A DNA stretch of 64,000 nt. It comes from Rhodobacter sp. TJ_12 (GTDB taxonomy: Bacteria; Pseudomonadota; Alphaproteobacteria; Rhodobacterales; Rhodobacteraceae). Below are positions 35,975 to 43,869 of this stretch, piece by piece. The stretch spans positions 62,001-126,000 of the forward strand of contig NZ_NRRD01000006.1 in NCBI RefSeq assembly GCF_020023995.1, in the 5' to 3' direction. The notes under the pieces were generated by a model, which saw only the letters and a program-made list of their open reading frames with translations, searched no databases and was not told where the DNA came from. A program made the translations under genes and the position numbers. The first letter of the stretch is position 1. Each line of letters opens with the position of its first letter.

Positions 35975-36890
35975 CCTGTGCGGCGCGCCGTTTGATCACC
36001 GATTCCCGCCACGCCATATAGCTGACAGACCCCACGATCATCGCCGCGCCCAAGAAGACAAACGGGTCCAGCGCCTCGCCAAACAGCACATAGCCCGCGC
36101 TCGACGCCCAAACGAGTTGCAAGAACACCACCGGCTGCGTGACTGTAACAGGGGCGCAGGCAAAGGCACGGGTCATGCAATAATGGCCCAAGGTTGCAAA
36201 GAGCGCGGTCGCCCCCAGCCACAGGCTTTCCGACCATGTCATCGGCTGCCAGTTCAAAATCGCGAGCGGCGCAAGGCACAGCGTGACCACCACCGTCATC
36301 AACGCCACCACCACCGTGGCAGGCGCAAGGCCCGAAAGCCGCTTCATCATCAGATAGGATAAACCAAAGAAAAAGGCCGCGCCAAGCTGCGCGACATGGC
36401 CCGGCTCGATCGCGCGCATGCCCGGGCGCAAAATCACCAGCGCCCCGATCAGCGCCACCACCACGGCCACCCCGCGCCGCCACGCAAAGCCCTCGCCCAA
36501 CAATAGCGCGCCGCCAAGGCTCACCACGATCGGGTTGAGGTAGCCAATCGCCGTCACGTCGGCGATCGGAATGCGCGCCATCGCGTAAAACCACATCAAA
36601 ACCGCAATCGCCTGCAAAAGCCCGCGCAGACCGAACAGCCCCCAAACCTTGGGCGACAGCTTCATGTGCAAAATATGCCAAAGCGCGGGCGCCACGAACA
36701 CCCAGCCCCAAGCGAACCGCACAAAAGAGGTTTGCGTCGCGGGCAGGTTGGAGCCGAGGTAATGCACGATCACATTTACCGCCGTGAAGCTGAGCGTGGT
36801 ACCCAGCATCCACAAAAGCCCGGCCAGCGGGCGATCTTGGGCGGGTTTGGCGGCGGGTGTCACGGGGCGGGCGGCAGGGGCAGAAGTCAT
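35964..36890 (-). CDS. EamA/DMT-family transporter
   Basis: 308 residues with about ten membrane helices arranged as two EamA repeats (WMLGTTLSFTAVNVIVHYLG; LGAAFFFGLSYLMMKRLSGLAPATVVVAL). This family exports amino acids or other small metabolites. Start set at the ATG at 36890 behind AAAAGAGAT; a 13-codon upstream extension is unlikely. A lysE-family exporter follows upstream on the same strand, so both may export amino-acid-like compounds. Confidence 0.88.
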   Translation of the reverse strand: MTSAPAARPVTPAAKPAQDRPLAGLLWMLGTTLSFTAVNVIVHYLGSNLPATQTSFVRFAWGWVFVAPALWHILHMKLSPKVWGLFGLRGLLQAIAVLMWFYAMARIPIADVTAIGYLNPIVVSLGGALLLGEGFAWRRGVAVVVALIGALVILRPGMRAIEPGHVAQLGAAFFFGLSYLMMKRLSGLAPATVVVALMTVVVTLCLAPLAILNWQPMTWSESLWLGATALFATLGHYCMTRAFACAPVTVTQPVVFLQLVWASSAGYVLFGEALDPFVFLGAAMIVGSVSYMAWRESVIKRRAAQAGG

Positions 36891-36942
36891 ATCTCTTTTC
36901 TGCGGCGCGGCCCGGCGCTTGGCAAGCACCCGATTGTGCCGG

Positions 36943-37560
36943 TTACAGCGGCGACAGCGCCAGTTTGAGCGCGACCGAAAACATAATCAGCGCCACAAGC
37001 CCATCCAGCACGCGCCATGCAATGGGTTTGGCAAACAGCGGGGCCAACAACCGCGCCCCGTAAGCCAATGAAAAGAAAAACAGAAACGAGGCGCAAACCG
37101 CCCCGGCGCCAAACGCCAGCCCCTGCCCCGGAAACTGCGCCGAGACCGCCCCCAACAGCACCACGGTATCCAGCCATACATGCGGGTTCGCCCAAGTCAG
37201 CGCCGCCACCGTCACCATCACGCTGCGCAGGGTGGGCGCGGCACCCGTGCCCGCCTCTAGCCGTTCGCCGCCCCGCCAGGCCGCCAGTGCCGCGCGCATC
37301 CCATACCAACTCAGAAAGGCCACGCCGCCCCAGCGCAAAGCCTCGGCCACCCAAGGCGCAAGGTTGGACAGCGTCCCCATGCCAGACACGCCAAGCGCGA
37401 TCAAAAGCGCGTCGGAGGCGGCACAAAACAGCGCCACCGCAAAGACATGTTCGCGCCGCAGCCCTTGGCGCAGCACAAAGGCGTTTTGCGCCCCGATGGC
37501 CAAGATCAGCCCAAGACCAAGGCGAAATCCGGCAAAAGCAGCGGCGAAACTGGGGGACAT
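36943..37560 (-). CDS. LysE/ArgO-family amino acid exporter
   Basis: 205 residues, six membrane helices. GFRLGLGLILAIGAQNAFVLRQGLRREHVFAVALFCAASDALLIALGVSG is the conserved LysE/ArgO N-terminus, including the IGAQNAFVLRQG signature. It exports basic amino acids such as lysine or arginine. No LysG/ArgP-type regulator is next to it. Substrate is inferred from family. Confidence 0.92.
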   Translation of the reverse strand: MSPSFAAAFAGFRLGLGLILAIGAQNAFVLRQGLRREHVFAVALFCAASDALLIALGVSGMGTLSNLAPWVAEALRWGGVAFLSWYGMRAALAAWRGGERLEAGTGAAPTLRSVMVTVAALTWANPHVWLDTVVLLGAVSAQFPGQGLAFGAGAVCASFLFFFSLAYGARLLAPLFAKPIAWRVLDGLVALIMFSVALKLALSPL

Positions 37561-37769
37561 GAGCGCTCTCCTTCGGGCCCGCTCTAGCCTGTGCCGGGGC
37601 GCCGCGCCAGATCATCGCCGTGATTTCGCGCAAAAGGCCCGCGCCGCAGCTTGCAAGGCGGCGCGCAAATGTCGCAGCTTCGCACCGCAAGCCATGCAAA
37701 GGTTATTGCTTTTTTAACCAACTGCGGTGAACCTGCCGCGAGACTGAGCCGCCCGGAAAGACAACCCCC

Positions 37770-38210
37770 TTGAGATCTGCCCGCCCCGCCCCCTCGCGCC
37801 CGTTTCGCAGCCCCGTGCTGCGCGCGCTCGCGGTTTTGGCGATGCTGGTGCAGGTGGTGTTCTTTGCCGAACATCTGGGGGCCTCTGCGGTTCATGCGGC
37901 TGGGCCACTGAGCCCCGGCGAGCGGCTGGGCTTTTTGCAAATCTGCACCGGCGAGGGGATCGCGCTTTACGACCCGGCCACAGGCGAAATGGTCACCGCA
38001 CCGGGCGAGACCGCGCCCAACGATCACGGCGGCTGCGCGGTTTGTGCCAGCGCCGGGGTGTGCAGCTTTGATGCCCCCGGCCATGTGGCCGGACCGCTTC
38101 CCAACTTCACCCTGCAAGCCATTGCAGAGCCTGTTCTTTTTGAACCTTTTGCCTTTGTCGCGGCCCCGCTGCGCGCCGGGCATATCCGCGCCCCGCCGCA
38201 GTTTGGCTGA
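37770..38210 (+). CDS. DUF2946-like exported/anchored protein heading a NosL-ABC cassette
   Basis: 146 residues starting at a TTG (no better start in frame; GGAAAG lies about 10 nt before it). A hydrophobic anchor (LRALAVLAMLVQVVFFAEHLG) is followed by a periplasmic part with Cys/His groups (NDHGGCAVCASAGVCSF) and the C-terminal HIRAPPQFG that resembles the RAPP end of DUF2946 proteins, which accompany copper genes. It is the first of seven genes on the same strand ending at 42704. Metal handling is inferred, not shown. Confidence 0.6.
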   Translation: MRSARPAPSRPFRSPVLRALAVLAMLVQVVFFAEHLGASAVHAAGPLSPGERLGFLQICTGEGIALYDPATGEMVTAPGETAPNDHGGCAVCASAGVCSFDAPGHVAGPLPNFTLQAIAEPVLFEPFAFVAAPLRAGHIRAPPQFG

Positions 38211-38319
38211 CCCGGTCGGGCGCGCAAACAGGCTCAACCTGTGGCGCCCGACACCTTGTCAATTTTCCAAGCCAAAGCGGCACCCGCGGGTGCCTTCTAG
38301 CCACATTCCGGAGATTTCC

Positions 38320-38970
38320 ATGAACCGTCGCGATTTTCTTTTGAGCACCACCACCAGCGCGGCACTGGCCGGGCTTGCCAGCACCGCCGCACGCGCCGAA
38401 ATGGCGATGAGCCCCGGCGAAAAGCCCGTCAGCCCGATGCAATGGACCGATGAAAACGGGCTGACCCGGTTTTTGAAACACGACACCGATCCGCTGACCG
38501 ACGAATTCGCCAAATACCCGCGCTGCCCCTATTGCGGGATGATGCGGCAGATGTATTCGCATACCCGCCACCTGATCGTTTATGGCAATGACACGGTGGA
38601 TGGCACCTGCTCGCTGCATTGCGCGGCGATCTCGCTTTCGCTCAATATGGATGCGGGGCCCAAGGCAATTTATGCGGGCGATGCCGGGGCCGAGGGCGCG
38701 GTGAAACCGCTCGCCGAGACATCCGCCCTGACCTATGTGATCGACCCCGCCAAACCCGGCACGATGACCGCCGTGTCCAAATGGGCCTATGCAGATGCGG
38801 CCAAGGCCGAAGCGGCAGCGGCAGCGGCAGGCGAGGCCGCGAAGACCGCAACCTTTGAAGAGGCGCTGACGCTCGCCTATCTCGACATGGCGAAAGATAC
38901 GCTCGCCATCCGCAAGCGGCGCGGCGAAAAACGCAAGCAGATGGGCATGGATATGCCCGCGGGCAACTAA
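38320..38970 (+). CDS. NosL-family protein, larger copy
   Basis: 216 residues. Tat-like signal (MNRRDFLLSTTTSAALAGLASTAARA). The core has the NosL motif CPYCGMM (Cys69, Cys72, Met74) and later HC in GTCSLHCAAIS. NosL of denitrifiers is a Cu(I)-binding lipoprotein; this one lacks a lipobox and has an alanine/lysine-rich C-terminal helix with a methionine-rich end (KQMGMDMPAGN). It is followed by a second NosL-type gene. It probably binds copper in the periplasm. Confidence 0.82.
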   Translation: MNRRDFLLSTTTSAALAGLASTAARAEMAMSPGEKPVSPMQWTDENGLTRFLKHDTDPLTDEFAKYPRCPYCGMMRQMYSHTRHLIVYGNDTVDGTCSLHCAAISLSLNMDAGPKAIYAGDAGAEGAVKPLAETSALTYVIDPAKPGTMTAVSKWAYADAAKAEAAAAAAGEAAKTATFEEALTLAYLDMAKDTLAIRKRRGEKRKQMGMDMPAGN

Positions 38971-39027
38971 CACCGTAAAAGGGCCGGCCACGCCTGAAAG
39001 GGCGTGGCTGGTTCAGGAGCAATACAC

Positions 39028-39555
39028 ATGTGCACCCTTCCCCGCCCGACCCGCCGCGCAACCTTGGCGCTGCTTTTGGGGGCCACCGCGCTTCCGCTGG
39101 CGCCGCAGACGGCGCGCGCCAAAGCCACACCCATCGCCCTGCCCGCGCCCGGACCGCGCGCCACCTGCCCGGTGTGCGGCATGTTCGTGGCGCGCTACCC
39201 CGATTGGGTGGCGACGATCCAATTTGCCGATGGCGAGGCGGTCCATTTTGATGGCGCAAAGGATTTCTTCAAATTCCTGCACGACCCGGGCAAATATGCA
39301 CAGGGCCGCACCCGCGAGCAAATCACCGGCATGGGCGTGACGGAGTATTACGCGGTCAGCCTCGTCGATGCGCGCGAAGCGGTTTATGCGGTAGGGTCAG
39401 ATGTGCTCGGCCCAATGGGGCATGAATTTGTGCCGCTCGCCTCTGATGCCGATGCCACCGACTTCATGGCCGACCACAAGGGCCAGCGGCTTTTGCGCTT
39501 TGACGAAATCACGCCCGATCTGCCCTTCAAACTGGATGAAGGCGCCTTCGAGTGA
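39028..39555 (+). CDS. NosL-family protein, smaller copy
   Basis: 175 residues. A twin-arginine-like signal (RRATLALLLGATALPLAPQTARA), then CPVCGMFVARYPDW (Cys47, Cys50, Met52) and AVHFDGAKDFFKFLHDPGKY, the canonical NosL domain. CAGGAGC precedes the ATG at 39028, preferred over an in-frame GTG 24 nt earlier. Ends in a GTGA overlap with the next gene. It is a closer match to NosL than the preceding copy; nosZ is not seen nearby. Confidence 0.87.
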   Translation: MCTLPRPTRRATLALLLGATALPLAPQTARAKATPIALPAPGPRATCPVCGMFVARYPDWVATIQFADGEAVHFDGAKDFFKFLHDPGKYAQGRTREQITGMGVTEYYAVSLVDAREAVYAVGSDVLGPMGHEFVPLASDADATDFMADHKGQRLLRFDEITPDLPFKLDEGAFE

Positions 39556-39899
39556 CCCAACCGCGCCCTTACCGCCGCCCCTCGACCCCGGTTTTCACCG
39601 CGCTTGGTCTTTTGCTCGCTTTGGCAGTGGCGCAGGGCGGGCATGCGCTGGCCACCGCGCCGCAACAGGCTGCCCGACTCGCGGCCAACCGGCAGATCGT
39701 GCACGACCTTGGGCTCAGCGATCTCGCCCTTTTCACCGAGGCGCGCTACACCCGCCACCCGGCCTTGGCCGATCATGCCGCACCCTTCCAAGATGCGCCG
39801 GGCAGTTTCGAACATTTCCCCTCGGGCAGCTTTGTGCCGCCCGCCGGGCCTTGGGGCACCGCGCGGCTCGGCTTTGACGCGCAAGAGGTCACACAATGA
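39552..39899 (+). CDS. Small anchored protein in the NosL-ABC cassette
   Basis: 115 residues from the GTG inside the preceding stop codon. One N-terminal membrane segment (VFTALGLLLALAVAQGGHALA), then a soluble helical/loop domain (LAANRQIVHDLGLSDLALFTEARYTRHPALADHAAPFQDAPGSFEHFPSG). I recognise no family. Overlaps on both sides (GTGA and ATGA) show it is part of one translational unit. Confidence 0.7.
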   Translation: MTQPRPYRRPSTPVFTALGLLLALAVAQGGHALATAPQQAARLAANRQIVHDLGLSDLALFTEARYTRHPALADHAAPFQDAPGSFEHFPSGSFVPPAGPWGTARLGFDAQEVTQ

Positions 39900-41032
39900 A
39901 AACCCTACGCCGCCAACGCGCGCTGGCCGATTACACGCTGGCCGCCCTCGCCCGCCGAAAGGTGAAGAATAGCGCGCTTGTGGGCGTGTTCTCGCTTGTG
40001 GTGTTTTTGCTTGCGTCGGCAATGTTCTTTGCCTCGGCGCTGCGGCACGAAGCCGATACCGCCCTGCAAGGCGTGCCCGATCTGATTGTGCAGCATCTGA
40101 GCCTTGGCCGTCAGGGCATGATTTCCGAAGACCGGATTGCCGAGCTGGAAAGCATTCGCGGCGTGTCCAAGGTGCGCGGGCGGCTGTGGGGGTATTATTA
40201 CGACCGCGTGGTGGGGGCGAATTACACGGTGATGGTGCCCGATGGCGGGGCGATGCCCCCGCCCGGTCAGGTCATCGTGGGCGAAGGCGTTTTGCGGGCG
40301 CGGGGCCTTGATTGGGAGGGCGCGCCGCTGTTTCTAAGCCGCAAGCAAGGCGATCTGAGCCGGTTTGACATTGCCAAGACCTTTGACAGTGACTCTGCCC
40401 TGCTGACGGCCGATCTGTTGTTGATGAACGAGGCCGATTTCCGCGCCTTCTTTTCGGTCCCGGCGGGGGTTTATACCGATATTGCCGCGCGGGTGCGCAA
40501 TGCCAATGAGCTGGCCACCATCGTCGACAAAGCCACGCGGATCATGCCCGATGAACGCTTTGTCACCCGCGATGACATTGCCCGCACCTATATGAAGCTT
40601 TTCGATTGGCGCGAGGGGCTGATGGTGGCCCTTGGGGCGATGGCGATGCTGGCTTTCGCGATTTTTGCCGCCGACAAAGCCTCGGGCCTGTCGGCCGAGG
40701 AATCGCGCGAGATTGGCATTTTAAAAGCCATCGGCTGGGACACGCGCGATGTGATTGCGATGAAGCTGTGGGAAGGCGGGCTCGTCTCTATCGGCGCGTT
40801 TTTGCTGGGCTGCGTGGCCGCCTATGCGCATGTGTTTTGGTTCGGCGCCACGCTTTTTGCCCCGGTGCTGAAAGGCTGGGCGGTGATCTACCCCGATTTT
40901 CCGCTAGCCCCGGTGATTGATGCGGCGCAACTGGTCACGCTGTTTTTGCTGACCGTGCTGCCCTATGCCGCCGCAACCGTGGTGCCCGTGTGGCGCGTGG
41001 CAAGTGCCGATCCCGATGCGGTGATGCGATGA
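39896..41032 (+). CDS. ABC transporter permease, FtsX/MacB type
   Basis: 378 residues. One N-terminal helix (VGVFSLVVFLLASAMFFASAL), a periplasmic domain of about 200 residues, and three C-terminal helices beginning at LMVALGAMAMLAFAIFAADKASGLSAEESREIGILKAIGW, the FtsX coupling region. This mechanotransmission-type topology is shared with MacB and LolCE rather than with NosY. It pairs with the ATPase that follows with ATGA overlap. Possible role: moving periplasmic or lipid-linked cargo, or driving the NosL proteins. Confidence 0.85.
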   Translation: MKTLRRQRALADYTLAALARRKVKNSALVGVFSLVVFLLASAMFFASALRHEADTALQGVPDLIVQHLSLGRQGMISEDRIAELESIRGVSKVRGRLWGYYYDRVVGANYTVMVPDGGAMPPPGQVIVGEGVLRARGLDWEGAPLFLSRKQGDLSRFDIAKTFDSDSALLTADLLLMNEADFRAFFSVPAGVYTDIAARVRNANELATIVDKATRIMPDERFVTRDDIARTYMKLFDWREGLMVALGAMAMLAFAIFAADKASGLSAEESREIGILKAIGWDTRDVIAMKLWEGGLVSIGAFLLGCVAAYAHVFWFGATLFAPVLKGWAVIYPDFPLAPVIDAAQLVTLFLLTVLPYAAATVVPVWRVASADPDAVMR

Positions 41033-41709
41033 TCTCTCTTTCCGATGTCTCCAAAACCTATAACGAGGGGCGCCCGAATGCGGTGACCGCCCTGCACGGC
41101 GTCACGCTTGATATCGCGCGCACGGGGGTGACGGTGTTCATGGGCCCCTCTGGCTCGGGCAAGACCACGCTTTTAAGCCTTGTGGGCTGCATGGCGCGCC
41201 CCACCACGGGGCGGATCACGCTGGATGGCGAACCGGTTTCCGGCCTGCCCGAACGGTTCTTGACCGAGTTGCGGCGCGTGAAATTTGGATTTGTGTTCCA
41301 GCGTTTCAACCTTATTCGCGGTCTCAGCGTCTTGGATAATGTGATGCTGCCCGCCGCCCCCTCGGGCGAAGACCCCAAAGCCGTGCAAGCCCGCGCGATG
41401 ATGCGGCTAGAGGCGCTGGGTCTGGCAGAGAAAGCCTTGATGCCGGTCGAAGTGCTATCGGGCGGCGAAACGCAACGCGCCGCGATTGCGCGCGCCTTGG
41501 TCAATGACGCGCCCGTGCTGATCGCCGATGAGCCGACCGCGAACCTTGATACCGCGCTGACGCATCGGTTTTTGGACATTGTCGCCGGTCTGCGCGACGC
41601 GGGCAAAACCGTGATTCTGACCAGCCACGACCCGCGCATCATTTCCGCCAGCGCCGTAACCGCCGTGGTCGAAATGCGCGACGGCCAAATGGTCAGGGGG
41701 CGGGGATGA
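41029..41709 (+). CDS. ABC transporter ATPase, LolD/MacB-like
   Basis: 226 residues: Walker A GPSGSGKTT (about 39-47), Q-loop VFQRFNLIRGLSVLDN, signature LSGGETQRAAIARAL, Walker B VLIADEPTANLD, H-loop TSHDPRI. This is the MacB/LolD subfamily that pairs with FtsX-type permeases. The start overlaps the permease stop and its stop overlaps the next ATG, so the three proteins are a coupled unit. Confidence 0.92.
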   Translation: MISLSDVSKTYNEGRPNAVTALHGVTLDIARTGVTVFMGPSGSGKTTLLSLVGCMARPTTGRITLDGEPVSGLPERFLTELRRVKFGFVFQRFNLIRGLSVLDNVMLPAAPSGEDPKAVQARAMMRLEALGLAEKALMPVEVLSGGETQRAAIARALVNDAPVLIADEPTANLDTALTHRFLDIVAGLRDAGKTVILTSHDPRIISASAVTAVVEMRDGQMVRGRG

Positions 41710-42704
41710 TCTTTCGCACGCCCATTCTAACGCTGCTTCTGGTCTCGGCGCTTGCCATTTTGGTGGCTTTGGGTGCGGCATGGTTTGGGCAACGCGTGCT
41801 GCGACAGTGGGATCTGACCTCGGGTAGCCGCGCGCAATTGCTGATGGAGCGGCGTACCGAACTGATCTCAACCCTGTTTGCGATGGTGATGCTGGCCGAA
41901 GCGGTGGCGCTGTTTCTGTTTGTCTTCAACGCCGACCGGATGGCCGCGCTGTTCGTCGGCGCGATGTGCGCGGTGGGCACGCTGAATGTGAACCCCTATG
42001 GCTTCCCCGCGCTTTACGCCAAGATCGGGGTGTTCTTCGCCGCGGCGGTTTGGCTGGTGATGGACCATGTGGACCGTCTGGGCCGCGACTATCCGCTGAC
42101 ACGGGCGAAATATGCGCTGGTTTTGGCGATTGCACCGCTTGTCATAGTGGCGGGCGGGTTGGAACTGGCTTGGTATCTGGGGCTAAAAACAGATGTGATT
42201 ACATCGTGTTGCTCCAAGCTGTTCACACCGGCCAATGCAGGCATTTCCGATGAAATGGCCGCAGTCGATCCCGCGCTTGCGCTTTGGGCGCTGGCGGGGG
42301 CACAGGTGTTGGTGCTGGCCCTAGGTACTTTTGCCGCCAAGACCGGGCGCGGGCATGGCCTTTTTGCGCTGGCGGGGGCGGTGTTCTTTGCCGTGGCGCT
42401 GACCGCGATGGTTTCAGTGATCGCGCTTTACGTCTATGAAAACCCGAACCACCATTGCCCGTTTTGCATCCTAAAGCCTGAATACGGCTATATCGGTTAT
42501 GCGTTTTACATCCCGCTTTTTGGCGCCACGGCGCTGGCTTTGGGGCTTGGCGCGGTGGCCCCGTTCAAGCGGCGTGGCAGTTTGCGCGCCCCCCTGCCCC
42601 CGGTGCTGCGGCGGCTCACGCTGTGGGCAATGGCGGGCTTTGCGGCCTATGGCGCGGTGACGCTTTATGCCATCGCGCGCTCGCATCTGATCTTGTTTGG
42701 CTGA
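41706..42704 (+). CDS. Polytopic membrane protein with paired cysteines, last gene of the NosL-ABC cassette
   Basis: 332 residues with about eight or nine membrane helices. Two loops carry cysteine pairs: Cys168-Cys169 in TSCCSKLF, and Cys251-x2-Cys254 in NHHCPFCILK, with two histidines just before. That arrangement resembles a membrane thiol-redox or metal-transfer protein (compare DsbB/VKOR), but I do not recognise the family. Coupled to the ABC ATPase by ATGA. Function unknown; a role in copper or thiol handling is inferred from NosL neighbours. Confidence 0.75.
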   Translation: MIFRTPILTLLLVSALAILVALGAAWFGQRVLRQWDLTSGSRAQLLMERRTELISTLFAMVMLAEAVALFLFVFNADRMAALFVGAMCAVGTLNVNPYGFPALYAKIGVFFAAAVWLVMDHVDRLGRDYPLTRAKYALVLAIAPLVIVAGGLELAWYLGLKTDVITSCCSKLFTPANAGISDEMAAVDPALALWALAGAQVLVLALGTFAAKTGRGHGLFALAGAVFFAVALTAMVSVIALYVYENPNHHCPFCILKPEYGYIGYAFYIPLFGATALALGLGAVAPFKRRGSLRAPLPPVLRRLTLWAMAGFAAYGAVTLYAIARSHLILFG

Positions 42705-42713
42705 GCCGTGCCG

Positions 42714-43511
42714 CTAAAGCGCGTGGAACCGTTTGTCGAGCCGAGCCGCCTCTTCGGCCAAGCCCCAAGGCGGGTTCAGCACGAACATGCCCGACCCGAC
42801 CATCCCATGCCCCGCCCGCGCAGGCGGAAAGCGCACCTCGGACAAAAGCCCCTCGGGATGCGTGGCCTTGAGCGTGCGCACCATGCGCGCCTGCGCTTCG
42901 GCCACCGGCACATGGGCAGCCAGCACCGGATACCACAGCGCAATCACCCCCACATTCCATTTGCGCGCCATCTGCCCCATCAGCTTCGGCACTGTCTCGT
43001 AATCGGCCTTCACCTCCCATGACGGGTCAATCAGCAACAGCCCCCGGCGCGGCGTCGGCGGGCACATGGCATGCGCCATTTGCAGCCCGTCCTTTTGGTG
43101 AAAGATGCCGCCATGATCGGCCATCGCCGCTTTCAGCGCGGCAAATTCCTGCGGATGCAATTCGCACAACTGGAGACTATCGATCGGGCGCAACAGCGTG
43201 GCCGCCAAAAGCGGCGAGCCGGGATAGGCGGTCTTGCCATGGCTGGCGCGCACGGTTTTAAGCGCACGGGCATAGGGATGATCGTCGGCAAACCAGCGCT
43301 CGGCCAGCGCGCGGGTGATACCTGCCGCCGCCTCGCCGGTTTTCGCGGCTTCGGCCCCATCGAGCGCGTAAAGCCCGCGGCCCGAATGGGTTTCAAGGTA
43401 GCTCAGCGGTTTCTCTTTGCGGGTCATGTAATCGATCATCGTGGCCAAGAGCGCATGCTTATGCACATCGGCCAGATTTCCCGCGTGATAGGCGTGTTGA
43501 TAAGACAGCAT
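42714..43511 (-). CDS. rlmJ: 23S rRNA (adenine-2030-N6)-methyltransferase RlmJ
   Basis: Methylates A2030 of 23S rRNA. 265 residues; MLSYQHAYHAGNLADVHKHALLATMI is the family N-terminus, and the N6-adenine methyltransferase catalytic motif appears as LNPPWGL near the C-terminus. LLLIDPSWEVKADY is the SAM-fold DP segment. The ATG at 43511 is preferred over an upstream in-frame ATG. It converges on the NosL cassette. Confidence 0.92.
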   Translation of the reverse strand: MLSYQHAYHAGNLADVHKHALLATMIDYMTRKEKPLSYLETHSGRGLYALDGAEAAKTGEAAAGITRALAERWFADDHPYARALKTVRASHGKTAYPGSPLLAATLLRPIDSLQLCELHPQEFAALKAAMADHGGIFHQKDGLQMAHAMCPPTPRRGLLLIDPSWEVKADYETVPKLMGQMARKWNVGVIALWYPVLAAHVPVAEAQARMVRTLKATHPEGLLSEVRFPPARAGHGMVGSGMFVLNPPWGLAEEAARLDKRFHAL

Positions 43512-43600
43512 GGGTGTCCCCCTTTTCGCCTTCCTGCCTGCAACGGCCCGCCCCTGCAAGCAAGACGGCCCCTTGATCCGCGAAACACGCCAAAAATGAA

Positions 43601-43672
43601 AACGGCGGCGCCCAGGGAGGAGGAGGGGCGCCGCCGTTCAAAACCGCGGCCTCAGGGAGGAGGAGAGAGGCC
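43601..43672 (-). ncRNA. ccsR4: Cuckoo-type sRNA 4 (double hairpin, terminator)
   Basis: Hairpin A: GGCCTC/GAGGCC (43648-43653, 43667-43672). Hairpin B: a perfect 13-bp stem AACGGCGGCGCCC/GGGCGCCGCCGTT (43601-43613, 43626-43638), followed on the minus strand by TTCATTTTTGG, so this final hairpin is also the Rho-independent terminator of the whole transcript. Confidence 0.75.
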
Positions 43673-43687
43673 TTGGTATGTCCGGCA

Positions 43688-43748
43688 CCGCTCAAATGGG
43701 AGGAGAGCGGCACCATATCCCGCGCCCAGGGAGGAGGAGAGGACGCGG
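43688..43748 (-). ncRNA. ccsR3: Cuckoo-type sRNA 3 (double hairpin, one diverged loop)
   Basis: Hairpin A: CCGCGCCC/GGACGCGG (43720-43727, 43741-43748) with one mismatch. Hairpin B: CCGCTC/GAGCGG (43688-43693, 43705-43710) with an 11-nt loop aaatgggagga; the paired minus strand still reads CUCCUCCC across the loop edge. Confidence 0.68.
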
Positions 43749-43763
43749 TATCAGGTCGAAGGA

Positions 43764-43831
43764 GCGGCGGCCTCAGGGAGGAGGAGAGAGGCCGCCGCCT
43801 TCTTTACAAGCCCCAGGGAGGAGGAGGGGGC
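43764..43831 (-). ncRNA. ccsR2: Cuckoo-type sRNA 2 (double hairpin)
   Basis: Hairpin A: GCCCC/GGGGC (43810-43814, 43827-43831), the weakest stem in the array. Hairpin B: perfect 11-bp GCGGCGGCCTC/GAGGCCGCCGC (43764-43774, 43788-43798). Both loops keep CUCCUCCC. Confidence 0.72.
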
Positions 43832-43869
43832 CTGATACGATTCCGGCAGATGGGGCCGGTATAAGGTTT

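Noticed and set aside
37770-42704. Denitrification nos operon
   Set aside because: NosL-type proteins alone do not make a nos operon: nosZ, nosR and nosD are absent and the ABC permease is FtsX-type rather than NosY-type.
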